Of a stretch of 64,000 bases of DNA, positions 14,295-22,398 are shown piece after piece. Position 1 is the first letter of the stretch; each line of letters starts with the position of its first letter. This DNA is from Novilysobacter antarcticus (lineage in GTDB: Bacteria > Pseudomonadota > Gammaproteobacteria > Xanthomonadales > Xanthomonadaceae): positions 868,001 through 932,000 of the forward strand of contig NZ_JAIEUJ010000001.1 of NCBI RefSeq assembly GCF_019802285.1, in the 5' to 3' direction. A program made the translations under genes and the position numbers. The notes under the pieces were generated by a model. That model was not told where the DNA came from and searched no databases. It saw only the letters and a list, made by a program, of their open reading frames with translations.

Positions 14295-14383
14295 CTTGAA
14301 GGGCCCTTGAGCTATCTGCCGGATATTCTTCCATGGCCGAGTACAGGTAACACTGCGCCCTACTGCCGCAGCTCAGACGCGAA

Positions 14384-15511
14384 TCACGATGAGGTCATCC
14401 GGTCCCAGAAGCCCTTGACGCCATCCATGAACGTCGAGGAGCGCGGCGAATGCCGGCTTGCATGCTCGCCGGTGAAACTGGTTTCCAGCTTCTGCAGCAA
14501 TTCGCGTTGCTCGCTGGTGAGATTGACCGGGGTTTCAACGACCACCCGGCAATACAGGTCACCGGGACGACGGCTGCGGACCGACTGCACACCCTTGTCG
14601 CGCAAGCGGAATACCTTGCCGGTCTGGGTCTCGGCGGGAACCTTCAGTTCCACCTCGCCACCCAGCGTGGGGACGCGGATGGAAGCACCCAGCGCCGCCT
14701 GGCCCAACCGGATCGGCACGTCGCAGTGCAGGTCATCGCCATCGCGCTGGAAAAACTCGTGCTCGCGCACCCGGACCTCGACATACAGGTCACCCGGAGG
14801 CGACCCGGGCGGGCCCGCTTCGCCTTCACCGGAGAGCCGAATGCGGTCACCGTTGTCCACGCCTGCCGGAATCTTCACCTGCAGGCTCTTGCTGCCCTCG
14901 ATGCGTCCCTGGCCATGGCAGTCGCCACACGGGTTCTCGATGGACTGACCGCGGCCGCCGCAATGCGGGCAAGCCTGCTGCATCGAGAAGATGCCCCGCT
15001 GGATGCGCACCTGGCCCCGCCCCTGACAGGTGTTGCAGGTATGCAGCTTCCCGTCGGCCGAACCGCTGCCCTTGCAACGGTCGCAGGAGTCCAGGGTCGG
15101 GATTTCGATGCGCTTCTCGATACCGGCGACCGCGTCTTCCAACGACAGCTCCATCACATAGCCGACGTCGGCGCCGCGACGCGGCCCGCGACCTCCACCA
15201 CCACCCCCGAAGATGTTGCCGAAGATGTCACCGAAGATGTCGCCCATGTCGTCGGAGTATCCGCCGCCAGCGCCGCCCATGCCGTGCTCGAACGCCGCAT
15301 GGCCATGCTGGTCGTACATGCGCCGTCGCGAGTCATCGGAAAGCACTTCGTAGGCTTCCTTGCACTCCTTGAAGCTGGCCTCGGCGGTCGCGTCGTCCGG
15401 GTTGCGGTCCGGGTGGTATTTCATCGCGCAGCGACGATAGGCCTTCTTCAGCTCATCGCCAGTCGCGCTTCGGGCCACACCCAGGACTTCGTAATAGTCG
15501 CGTTTGCTCAT
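14384..15511 (-). CDS. dnaJ: Chaperone protein DnaJ
   Basis: Hsp40 co-chaperone that delivers substrates to DnaK and stimulates its ATPase. 375 residues, full length. The J domain holds the HPD motif ([13 protein letters not shown]), followed by a Gly/Phe-rich linker (about 75-115), four zinc-binding CxxCxGxG repeats ([32 protein letters not shown]) and the C-terminal substrate-binding barrels. It follows dnaK after 154 bp that contain a terminator-like hairpin and a second hairpin over its own ribosome binding site (AGGGGAAG), so it may be expressed below dnaK or regulated separately. Confidence 0.97.
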   Translation of the reverse strand: MSKRDYYEVLGVARSATGDELKKAYRRCAMKYHPDRNPDDATAEASFKECKEAYEVLSDDSRRRMYDQHGHAAFEHGMGGAGGGYSDDMGDIFGDIFGNIFGGGGGGRGPRRGADVGYVMELSLEDAVAGIEKRIEIPTLDSCDRCKGSGSADGKLHTCNTCQGRGQVRIQRGIFSMQQACPHCGGRGQSIENPCGDCHGQGRIEGSKSLQVKIPAGVDNGDRIRLSGEGEAGPPGSPPGDLYVEVRVREHEFFQRDGDDLHCDVPIRLGQAALGASIRVPTLGGEVELKVPAETQTGKVFRLRDKGVQSVRSRRPGDLYCRVVVETPVNLTSEQRELLQKLETSFTGEHASRHSPRSSTFMDGVKGFWDRMTSS

Positions 15512-15520
15512 GTGTTACCA

Positions 15521-15544
15521 CTTCCCCTGTCCGCCGGAACAGGG
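15521..15544 (-). promoter_or_regulatory. Hairpin overlapping the dnaJ ribosome binding site
   Basis: In the dnaJ leader RNA, CCCTGT (15544-15539) can pair with ACAGGG (15530-15525) around a GC-rich loop. The downstream arm runs into the Shine-Dalgarno AGGGGAAG (15528-15521), ten bases before the ATG. Pairing would hide the site at low temperature, so this is a candidate RNA thermometer; the stem is short and this is a prediction by eye. Confidence 0.4.
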
Positions 15545-15592
15545 TCCGGGCAGTCTGGTTCAAAAGTTTGTCGGAACGAGCCGCTGAAACAA

Positions 15593-15629
15593 CGAGGGTC
15601 CGGGACCACTGATCGATCCCGAACCCTCG
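15593..15629 (-). terminator. Hairpin after dnaK
   Basis: Inverted repeat CGAGGGTCCGGGA / TCCCGAACCCTCG (13 bp arms, one mismatch) separated by 11 bases, located 36-72 bases after the dnaK stop. On the minus strand it is followed by a weak T-containing stretch (GTTGTTTC). It may act as a partial terminator or RNA-stability hairpin between dnaK and dnaJ. Confidence 0.5.
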
Positions 15630-15665
15630 CGCCTTACCCCGCGATCATCCGCGGGCGCGGATCGG

Positions 15666-17591
15666 TTACTGCTTCTTGTCGTCGTCCTTCACTTCGGTGA
15701 ACTCGGCGTCGACCACATCGTCGGCCGCCGTGTCGGCACTGGCATCGCCACCGGCGGCGTCGGCGCCAGCCTGCTGCGACTGGACCGCGGCAAACAGGGC
15801 CTGGGCAGCCTCCTCCAGTGCCTTGCTCTTCGCCTCGATCTGGGCCTTGTCGTCACCCTTCATCGCGGTCTCGACTTCCGCAATCGCCGCTTCAGTGGCG
15901 CCGATCAACTCGCCCGGCAGCTTGTCGCCGTTTTCCTTGATCGCGGTACGCGCGGAGTGGACCAGACCGTCGGCCTGGTTGCGCGCCTGCACCAGCTCGT
16001 GGAACTTCTGGTCTTCCTCGCGGTTGGCCTCGGCGTCCTCGACCATCTTCTGGATCTCTTCCTCGGACAGACCCGAACCGGCCTTGATCTCGACCTTCTG
16101 CTCCTTGCCGGTCTTCTTGTCCTTTGCGGTCACGTGGACGATACCGTTGGCGTCGATGTCAAACGACACCTCCACCTGCGGCAGGCCGCGCGGCGCGGGC
16201 TCGATGCCCGACAGGTCAAAGCGGGCCAGCGACTTGTTATAGCGGGCCTGCTCGCGCTCACCCTGCAGCACGTGCACGGTCACGGCGGACTGGTTGTCCT
16301 CGGCGGTCGAGAAGGTCTGCGAGGCCTTGGTCGGCACGGTGGTGTTCTTCTCGATGATCTTGGTGAACACGCCGCCCAGCGTCTCGATACCCAGGCTCAG
16401 CGGGGTGACGTCCAGCAACAGCACGTCCTTCACGTCGCCGGCCAGCACGCCGCCCTGGATCGCGGCACCCACGGCCACGGCCTCATCGGGGTTGACGTCC
16501 TTGCGCGGCTCCTTGCCGAAGAACTCGGTAACCGCCTGCTGTACCTTGGGCATGCGGGTCTGGCCACCGACCAGGATCACCTCGTCGATCTCGCTGGCGC
16601 GCACGCCGGCGTCATTGAGCGCGGTACGGCACGGCTCGATCGACTTCTTGACCAGGTCCTCCACCAGCGACTCCAGCTTGGCGCGGGTCAGCTTGATATT
16701 GAGGTGCTTGGGACCCGATGCGTCGGCGGTCACGTACGGCAGGTTGACCTCGGTCTGCTGTGCGGTGGACAGCTCGATCTTGGCCCGCTCGGCCGAATCC
16801 TTCAGGCGCTGAAGGGCCAGCGGGTCCTTGCGCAGGTCGATGCCCTGGTCCTTGTTGAACTCCTCGACCAGGTAGGCGATGACGCGGTTGTCGAAGTCCT
16901 CACCACCCAGGAAGGTGTCGCCGTTGGTGGCCAGCACCTCGACCTGCATCTCGCCGTCAACCGACGCGATCTCGATGATCGAGACGTCGAAGGTACCGCC
17001 GCCCAGGTCATACACGGCCACCTTGCGATCGCCGCCCTTCTTGTCCATGCCATAGGCCAACGCGGCCGCGGTGGGCTCGTTGATGATGCGCTTGACGTCC
17101 AGGCCGGCGATCTTGCCGGCGTCCTTGGTCGCCTGACGCTGGCTGTCGTTGAAGTACGCCGGCACGGTGATGACCGCCTCGGTGACTTTCTCGCCCAGAT
17201 AATCCTCGGCGGTCTTCTTCATCTTCGACAGGATCTCGGCGGAGATCTGCTGCGGCGCCATCTTCTTGTTGTCGCCGGTCTCGACCCACGCATCGCCGTT
17301 CTCATGGGCGACGACGCTGTAGGAGACGTGGTCCAGGTCCTTTTGCACTTCGGCGTCGGTGAACTTGCGGCCGATCAGGCGCTTCACCGCGAAGAAGGTG
17401 TTCTTGGGATTGGTGACGGCCTGACGCTTGGCCGAGGCGCCAACGAGGATCTCGCCGTCCTTGGTGTAGGCGACGATGGACGGCGTCGTGCGATCACCCT
17501 CCGCGTTCTCGATGACTTTCGACTTTCCGCCTTCCATGACCGCCACGCAGGAGTTGGTGGTGCCCAGGTCAATACCGATTATCTTGCCCAT
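15666..17591 (-). CDS. dnaK: Chaperone protein DnaK (Hsp70)
   Basis: 641 residues, full length. ATP-dependent chaperone for nascent and stress-denatured proteins. The N-terminal ATPase domain starts [20 protein letters not shown] and contains [20 protein letters not shown]; the substrate-binding domain contains [19 protein letters not shown], and the C-terminus ends in the acidic [12 protein letters not shown] tail typical of Gram-negative DnaK. The start ATG 17591 has an AAGGA site. It is 99 bp downstream of grpE, and a sigma-32-like promoter lies at the grpE end, so dnaK can be transcribed with and without grpE. Confidence 0.98.
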   Translation of the reverse strand: MGKIIGIDLGTTNSCVAVMEGGKSKVIENAEGDRTTPSIVAYTKDGEILVGASAKRQAVTNPKNTFFAVKRLIGRKFTDAEVQKDLDHVSYSVVAHENGDAWVETGDNKKMAPQQISAEILSKMKKTAEDYLGEKVTEAVITVPAYFNDSQRQATKDAGKIAGLDVKRIINEPTAAALAYGMDKKGGDRKVAVYDLGGGTFDVSIIEIASVDGEMQVEVLATNGDTFLGGEDFDNRVIAYLVEEFNKDQGIDLRKDPLALQRLKDSAERAKIELSTAQQTEVNLPYVTADASGPKHLNIKLTRAKLESLVEDLVKKSIEPCRTALNDAGVRASEIDEVILVGGQTRMPKVQQAVTEFFGKEPRKDVNPDEAVAVGAAIQGGVLAGDVKDVLLLDVTPLSLGIETLGGVFTKIIEKNTTVPTKASQTFSTAEDNQSAVTVHVLQGEREQARYNKSLARFDLSGIEPAPRGLPQVEVSFDIDANGIVHVTAKDKKTGKEQKVEIKAGSGLSEEEIQKMVEDAEANREEDQKFHELVQARNQADGLVHSARTAIKENGDKLPGELIGATEAAIAEVETAMKGDDKAQIEAKSKALEEAAQALFAAVQSQQAGADAAGGDASADTAADDVVDAEFTEVKDDDKKQ

Positions 17592-17665
17592 GCTGTTTAT
17601 TCCTTTGAAATTAGATTTGATGCCGATAGACGGGGGCGGTCACAGTTCCTACCGCTCATGTCACT

Positions 17666-17695
17666 TATCTGGGGGTCGGGGGTCGCCCGTTCAAG
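17666..17695 (-). promoter_or_regulatory. Sigma-32 (heat-shock) promoter in front of dnaK
   Basis: Minus strand: CTTGAA at 17695-17690, a 14-15 base spacer, then CCCCCAGAT (about 17675-17667), against the sigma-32 consensus CTTGAA / CCCCATNT. The TGA inside CTTGAA is the stop codon of grpE. Match by eye; about 75 bases upstream of the dnaK start. Confidence 0.6.
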
Positions 17696-18221
17696 CGTCG
17701 CCGCTGACAACAACCAGGGCCGGCCGCAACAAACGTTCATTCAAGAGCCAGCCTTTCTGATAGACCTGCACCACGTGGCCCGGCGGGTGCTCGGCGCTGG
17801 CCACGGTGCTCATCGCCTCGTGGTGCTCAGGGTTGAACGGCTGGCCGGCGGGGTTGACCTCGACCAAGCCGTTGTCGCCGGTGACCTTGAGCAACTGCCG
17901 CAGGGTCAGCTCGACGCCCTGGCGCAGAGCAACGGCGTCGTCGCCGGACGCCTGCAATCCCGCTTCCAGGCTGTCGATTACCGGCAGCAGCGCGGACAAC
18001 AGGCGCTCGTTGGCAAACTTGCGCGCCATCTCCACATCGCGAGTCAAACGCTTGCGCTGGTTTTCAAGGTCGGCCCGCTCGCGCAGCATGCTCTCGCGCA
18101 GGTTGCTCAACTCTTCATTCGCCGCGGCGAGCTGGGCGGCCAACTGGCCGTCCGGATGGGGTGTGTCATTTTCGACTGGGGCCGACTGTGCTGCCGGATC
18201 CTGATTGGGTTCGGTGGTCAT
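17691..18221 (-). CDS. grpE: Nucleotide exchange factor GrpE
   Basis: 176 residues. Dimeric co-chaperone that releases ADP from DnaK. A charged N-terminus is followed by the long helix ([20 protein letters not shown], then [20 protein letters not shown]) and the C-terminal beta domain with [12 protein letters not shown] and [23 protein letters not shown], all typical. ATG 18221 (MTTEPNQ) is chosen over an open frame running 26 codons further, because the latter would overlay the heat-shock promoter. First gene of grpE-dnaK-dnaJ here; hrcA, which precedes grpE in Xanthomonas, is missing and recN is the divergent neighbour. Confidence 0.96.
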   Translation of the reverse strand: MTTEPNQDPAAQSAPVENDTPHPDGQLAAQLAAANEELSNLRESMLRERADLENQRKRLTRDVEMARKFANERLLSALLPVIDSLEAGLQASGDDAVALRQGVELTLRQLLKVTGDNGLVEVNPAGQPFNPEHHEAMSTVASAEHPPGHVVQVYQKGWLLNERLLRPALVVVSGDA

Positions 18222-18272
18222 ATCTGCTCTGGTCCTGACGTTGCGGGGACGCGTTGTCCTTGACTGCCACAG

Positions 18273-18300
18273 CAATGGGGTCGCCGCCGACCAATTCAAG
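18273..18300 (-). promoter_or_regulatory. Sigma-32 (heat-shock) promoter of grpE
   Basis: Minus strand CTTGAA (18300-18295), 14 bp spacer, CCCCATTG (18280-18273). This is a near-perfect sigma-32 promoter about 50 bp upstream of the grpE ATG, and no CIRCE inverted repeat is seen in the 120 bp recN-grpE gap. Confidence 0.75.
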
Positions 18301-18341
18301 ACAATTCCGCACGGCGGCCGTCCCGATTAGACTCGCGCCAC

Positions 18342-20024
18342 ATGCTTACCCATCTCTCACTCAAGCATTTCGCCGTCGTCAGCCAGGCCGAACTGGTCTT
18401 CGGGCCCGGCCTCACGGTCATCTCCGGTGAAACCGGTGCCGGCAAGTCGTTGCTGGTCGATGCGCTCGGCCTGCTCTCGGGCATGCGTGCAGACAGCGGC
18501 GTCGTGCGTCACGGAGCCGAGCGCGCCGAGCTCGCCGGTGAATTCAGGCTGGACGATGTACCTGCCGCCACCGCGTGGCTGAAAGAGCACGAGCTCGACG
18601 AAGACGACGTGCAGTCGCGGCCGTGTTGTCTGGTACGGCGGGTGATCCGCGCCGACGGCGGCTCGCGCGCGTGGATCAACGGCCGCCCGGTCACCATGGC
18701 CCAGCTGGCCGAACTGACCCGTCATCTGGTCGAGATCCACGGCCAGCACGAGCATCAGGCCTTGATGGCACGCGGCAGCCAGCTCGCCCTGCTCGACGCC
18801 TACGCCGCCACAGCGCCCGAGCGCCGGCTGGTCTCCGAGGCCGCTGCCCAGTGGGGCGCCCTGCTGCGTGAGCGCGACGAACTGGTCGCCCAGGGCGACG
18901 TCAGCGACCGCATCGAATGGCTGGAGCACCAGTACCTGGAGCTTGAGCGGGAAACCCTGGACGCTGATTCCATCGCCCAGTTGCTGCTGGACCACCGCCG
19001 CCAGGCTCACGCCAGCGATTTGATCGCCGCCAGCGACAGCGCTTTCGAGCAGCTCGGCGGCAGCGATGACACATCGGTCTCGCGCGCACTGCAGCAGATA
19101 CGTCATGAACTGCAGCGCGTGGCCACCCACGAACCCCGCCTGACCGAAGTTGACGACATGCTCGCCGCCGCCGCGATCCAGATCGACGAGGCAGGCAGCC
19201 TGCTGGACCGGATTCGCGACGATCTGGACATCGACCCCTCGCTGTTGGAGTCCATCGAGCAGCGCCTGGCACGCCTGCATGACCTGGCCCGCAAGCATCG
19301 CGTGGCTCCGGAAGAACTCGCCGCCCACCGCGACGCACTTGAGCAGGAACTGGATGCGCTGCGCGGTGCCGACCGGCGGCTGGAAAAGCTCGACATCGAA
19401 ATCGACAATGCCCGACAGGCTTGGCGCAAGGCGGCAGACAAGCTGGGCGCCAAACGCCGCAAGGCGGCCACCAAACTCGCCCAGGCCACCACCGCGCTGA
19501 TCGGCGAGCTGGGCATGGGCGGTGGGCACTTCGACATCGACATCGAACCGCTCCCTGCGGATAAACCCGATCCGAATGGCGGCGAGCGCATCGAGTTCAT
19601 GGTCGCCGCCAATCCGGGCCAGCCGCCTCGCCCCTTGCGCAAGGTGGCATCGGGTGGCGAGCTGTCGCGCATCTCACTGGCGATCGAGGTCGCCGCGCTC
19701 GGACTGGATGCGGTTCCAACGATGGTGTTCGACGAGGTCGATTCGGGAATTGGCGGCGCGGTTGCCGATATCGTCGGCCGCAAATTGCGTGCCTTGGGTG
19801 CCAATCGCCAGGTCCTGTGCGTGACCCACTTGCCACAGGTCGCGGCCCAGGGTCACAGCCACTATCGGGTCAGCAAGGCGGCCGCCGACGGCGTCACCCA
19901 GAGCCAGGTGCAACAGCTGGATGCCGACCAGCGGCAGGAGGAACTGGCCCGGATGCTGGGTGGCGTGGAGCTGACGCACGAGGCGCGTGCGGCGGCCCGC
20001 CGACTGCTCAGCGACGTGGAGTGA
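18342..20024 (+). CDS. recN: DNA repair protein RecN
   Basis: SMC-like ATPase of 560 residues that acts on double-strand breaks. The N-terminal Walker A is VISGETGAGKSLLVDALGLL, followed by coiled coil through the middle (about 150-380), then the ABC signature VASGGELSRISLAIEV and Walker B TMVFDEVDSGIGGAVAD near the C-terminus. ATG 18342 gives the conserved MLTHLSLKHFAVV start. A TAGACT (18328-18333) lies only 8 bp before the ATG with no ribosome binding site, so the mRNA may be leaderless. No obvious LexA operator was seen. Divergent from grpE, convergent with fur. Confidence 0.96.
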   Translation: MLTHLSLKHFAVVSQAELVFGPGLTVISGETGAGKSLLVDALGLLSGMRADSGVVRHGAERAELAGEFRLDDVPAATAWLKEHELDEDDVQSRPCCLVRRVIRADGGSRAWINGRPVTMAQLAELTRHLVEIHGQHEHQALMARGSQLALLDAYAATAPERRLVSEAAAQWGALLRERDELVAQGDVSDRIEWLEHQYLELERETLDADSIAQLLLDHRRQAHASDLIAASDSAFEQLGGSDDTSVSRALQQIRHELQRVATHEPRLTEVDDMLAAAAIQIDEAGSLLDRIRDDLDIDPSLLESIEQRLARLHDLARKHRVAPEELAAHRDALEQELDALRGADRRLEKLDIEIDNARQAWRKAADKLGAKRRKAATKLAQATTALIGELGMGGGHFDIDIEPLPADKPDPNGGERIEFMVAANPGQPPRPLRKVASGGELSRISLAIEVAALGLDAVPTMVFDEVDSGIGGAVADIVGRKLRALGANRQVLCVTHLPQVAAQGHSHYRVSKAAADGVTQSQVQQLDADQRQEELARMLGGVELTHEARAAARRLLSDVE

Positions 20025-20096
20025 GGCAAAAGCCAAAGCGGGCAACCTGATACGTAGGGCGCACTGAGACGCGCTCAAGCACGCTGCGGTTGAGGG

Positions 20097-20504
20097 CTAC
20101 CGGGGCGCCTTCTTGCGCACGTACAGGACCAGCGTGTGGTCCTCGATCTCGTAGCCGTACTGCGCGGCGATGACGTGCTGGAGACGCTCGATCTCCTCGT
20201 TCTCAAACTCGATCACCTTGCCCGTGTCCACATCGACCATATGGTCATGGTGGCCGCCGCGGTCGAGCTCATACACCGACTGGCCGGCCTCGAAGTTGTG
20301 CTTGAGCACCAGCCCGACCGCCTCAAACTGGGTCAGGACGCGGTACACGGTCGCCAGGCCGATGTCCTCGCCCTGGTCGAGCAACTGCCGGTAGATGTCT
20401 TCGGCGGTGACGTGACGCGGTTTGCTCTGCTCGAGGAACTGCAGGATCCGCATCCGCGGATGGGTCACCTTGAGACCCGCATTACGAAGATTCTGGGATT
20501 CCAT
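20097..20504 (-). CDS. fur: Ferric uptake regulator Fur
   Basis: 135 residues. Iron-responsive repressor. The N-terminal winged helix contains KVTHPRMRILQFLEQ and ATVYRVLTQFEAVGLVLKHN; the dimerisation domain has the metal site GGHHDHMVDVDTGKVIEFEN. It lacks the C-terminal cysteine pair of E. coli Fur, as is common in this group. ATG 20504 follows an AAGGAG site. It is divergent from bamE (omlA) with 132 bp between, the arrangement known in Xanthomonas and Pseudomonas where the two promoters overlap. No clear Fur box was recognised in the gap. Confidence 0.95.
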   Translation of the reverse strand: MESQNLRNAGLKVTHPRMRILQFLEQSKPRHVTAEDIYRQLLDQGEDIGLATVYRVLTQFEAVGLVLKHNFEAGQSVYELDRGGHHDHMVDVDTGKVIEFENEEIERLQHVIAAQYGYEIEDHTLVLYVRKKAPR

Positions 20505-20636
20505 CAAGGGCTCCTTGCGGGATCCGTGGCGGGCGACAAGCGCCCTGCAACACTGGATGAACGTGGACAGGGTGCAGCCGCGGCGCGGCGGCGGCAGTGT
20601 ATCATCGCCCCCGATATCCACCTGCTGCAGACACCG

Positions 20637-21041
20637 ATGACCAAGCACCCATTGCGCACGATCCTGCTCGCCCTTGCCGTTGCGGCGACCACCGCCGGAT
20701 GCGGCATCGTCTACCGCCAGCCCATCTACCAGGGCAACCTGTTGAACGAGAACGCGGTTGAACAGTTGCAGGTGGGCATGCCCAAGCAACAGGTGACAGG
20801 CCTGTTGGGCACGCCGTCAATCCAGGACCCCTACCACCCCGAACGCTGGGACTACACCGCGAGCCAGCGTACCGACCGCCTCGCGCACACCCACATCAAG
20901 AACCTAACCCTGTGGTTCGATGCGAACGACGAGCTGGTGAAGTGGGACGGCGACTACTTCCCCAAGCAGGACGCCGAGCTGGCGAAGAAGTCGGCCAAGC
21001 AGTTCGGCCGCAATCTGGCCAAGGAAAAGAAAAAGCGCTGA
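20637..21041 (+). CDS. bamE: Outer membrane assembly lipoprotein BamE (OmlA)
   Basis: 134 residues. Lipoprotein subunit of the BAM complex that inserts beta-barrels into the outer membrane. The signal peptide ends in the lipobox TTAGC (Cys about 22). The mature domain has the SmpA/OmlA fold: NLLNENAVEQLQVGMPKQQV followed by LLGTPSIQDPYHPERWDY. The basic C-terminus (KKSAKQFGRNLAKEKKKR) is longer than in E. coli BamE but common in xanthomonads. The frame is open far upstream, but ATG 20637 is the only start giving a signal peptide. Divergent from fur. Confidence 0.93.
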   Translation: MTKHPLRTILLALAVAATTAGCGIVYRQPIYQGNLLNENAVEQLQVGMPKQQVTGLLGTPSIQDPYHPERWDYTASQRTDRLAHTHIKNLTLWFDANDELVKWDGDYFPKQDAELAKKSAKQFGRNLAKEKKKR

Positions 21042-21050
21042 GCCGCCCGC

Positions 21051-21329
21051 TCAGTCCGGCTTTCTGGCCGCCTTCGCGCGGCGGCGTCGCGCCTGCTTTG
21101 GATCGATCAGCAACGGCCTGAGCAGCTCGACCCTGTCGCCGTCGCGCAGCACATCGTGCAGGCCACCCACCACACCGAATATCGCCACCGCGACAGCGCG
21201 ATCGGCAATGTCATCGGCAGGCACCATTCCCGACGCGCGGACGGCATCACCGACCAGCGCACCGTCCGGAAGCTGCACCTCGACGAGCTCGAAGCGATCC
21301 GGCCACGCCCGAACCACTTCCACCCTCAC
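21051..21329 (-). CDS. rnfH: RnfH family protein (UPF0125)
   Basis: 92 residues with a ubiquitin-like fold: the family signature is [20 protein letters not shown] at the start and AIFGVVGGLHDVLRDGDRVE, followed by LLRPLLIDPKQARRRRAKAA. The molecular role is unproven; in many bacteria it sits next to ratA as a toxin-antitoxin-like pair. Here its start codon overlaps the ratA stop by four bases, so the two are coupled. It converges on bamE, 9 bp away. Confidence 0.9.
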   Translation of the reverse strand: MRVEVVRAWPDRFELVEVQLPDGALVGDAVRASGMVPADDIADRAVAVAIFGVVGGLHDVLRDGDRVELLRPLLIDPKQARRRRAKAARKPD

Positions 21330-21757
21330 GACGGGTCGCGATCGGCAGCGCGGATGAAGTCATCAACCATCCGGTCGGCCAACTTCTGGAAGCCGATCGC
21401 CATCGCCGGTCCCAGCAGGCGGATTGCCGGCTCGAAGTTCAGGGTCAGGCTGATCCGGCTGGCGGACTCTTCCAGCGCGGTGAACTCCCACCGCCCCGAC
21501 AGCTTGCGGAACGGGCCATCCACCAGCGCCAGGTCGATATGCTCCGGCGCGGTAAACGTGTTGCGGGTGGTGAACCACGTCTTCAGGGCGCCGAGGCCAA
21601 GATCCAGGCGCGCAACCACGTGGTTGTCGCCGGACTCCAGTACCTGGGCCTGGTGGCACCAGTCAAAGCGTCGCGGGTACGCCGCCACGTCGTTGACCAG
21701 CTCGAACATGCGTGCAGCCGAATGGGCAACAAGGGCGGTGCGGTGAATCGTGGTCAT
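21326..21757 (-). CDS. ratA: RatA/COQ10-like START-domain protein
   Basis: 143 residues, a single polyketide-cyclase/START domain ([20 protein letters not shown], then [21 protein letters not shown]). In E. coli the homologue RatA binds 50S subunits and is described as a translation-inhibiting toxin; eukaryotic COQ10 homologues bind ubiquinone, and either activity is possible. ATG 21757 matches family starts better than the further upstream ATG. It is divergent from smpB (60 bp apart), the common ratA/smpB arrangement. Confidence 0.9.
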   Translation of the reverse strand: MTTIHRTALVAHSAARMFELVNDVAAYPRRFDWCHQAQVLESGDNHVVARLDLGLGALKTWFTTRNTFTAPEHIDLALVDGPFRKLSGRWEFTALEESASRISLTLNFEPAIRLLGPAMAIGFQKLADRMVDDFIRAADRDPS

Positions 21758-21816
21758 GGGAGCAACAGCCATCATCCGGTATCACGGCGCGCTCCGGATC
21801 GGACACAATAGGCGCA

Positions 21817-22326
21817 ATGACGAAGAACAAAACCAACAAGAGCGACAAGGATAAGGGAAAGTCGGGCGGAGGCACCATTGCGCTGAACAAGCGCGCCCGC
21901 TTCGACTACCACCTTGAAGAGCGTTTCGAAGCCGGCCTAGCCCTGCAGGGCTGGGAAGTGAAATCGATCCGTGCCGGCCGCGCCAACATTGGCGAGAGCT
22001 ACGCCGTGGTCCGCGACGGGGAGATGTTCCTGTTCGGTGCGCAGATGACGCCGGTGCTTTCCACCTCCAGCCATGTCGTCGCCGACCCGATGCGCACGCG
22101 CAAGCTGCTGCTGCACCGGCGCGAGATCGACAAGCTGATCGGCCAGATCGAGCGAGACGGTTACACCGTCATCCCGACCTCGATGTACTGGAAGGCCGGC
22201 AAGGTCAAGCTGGAGCTTGCGCTGGCGAAGGGCAAGCAGAGCCACGACAAGCGCCAGACCAGTAAGGACCGCGACTGGGCGCGGGAAAAGCAGCGTACGC
22301 TGCGCCAGCACAACAAGAACGCCTGA
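21817..22326 (+). CDS. smpB: SsrA-binding protein SmpB
   Basis: 169 residues. Binds tmRNA and brings it to stalled ribosomes for trans-translation. After a lysine-rich N-terminus the core begins with [20 protein letters not shown], then [20 protein letters not shown]; the C-terminal basic tail is [23 protein letters not shown] 21817 is the first after the divergent gap. Its partner RNA gene ssrA is 2.4 kb downstream, on the other side of the histidine kinase. Confidence 0.96.
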   Translation: MTKNKTNKSDKDKGKSGGGTIALNKRARFDYHLEERFEAGLALQGWEVKSIRAGRANIGESYAVVRDGEMFLFGAQMTPVLSTSSHVVADPMRTRKLLLHRREIDKLIGQIERDGYTVIPTSMYWKAGKVKLELALAKGKQSHDKRQTSKDRDWAREKQRTLRQHNKNA

Positions 22327-22398
22327 CTCCAGCGGAACGCGCAAGCGCGCTGCGTCACCGACGATCGCCGGCGCCGGTCTTCACCCTTCAACGCGTGG

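Noticed and set aside
18222-18341. CIRCE element in the grpE upstream region
   Set aside because: No TTAGCACTC-N9-GAGTGCTAA repeat or close variant on either strand.
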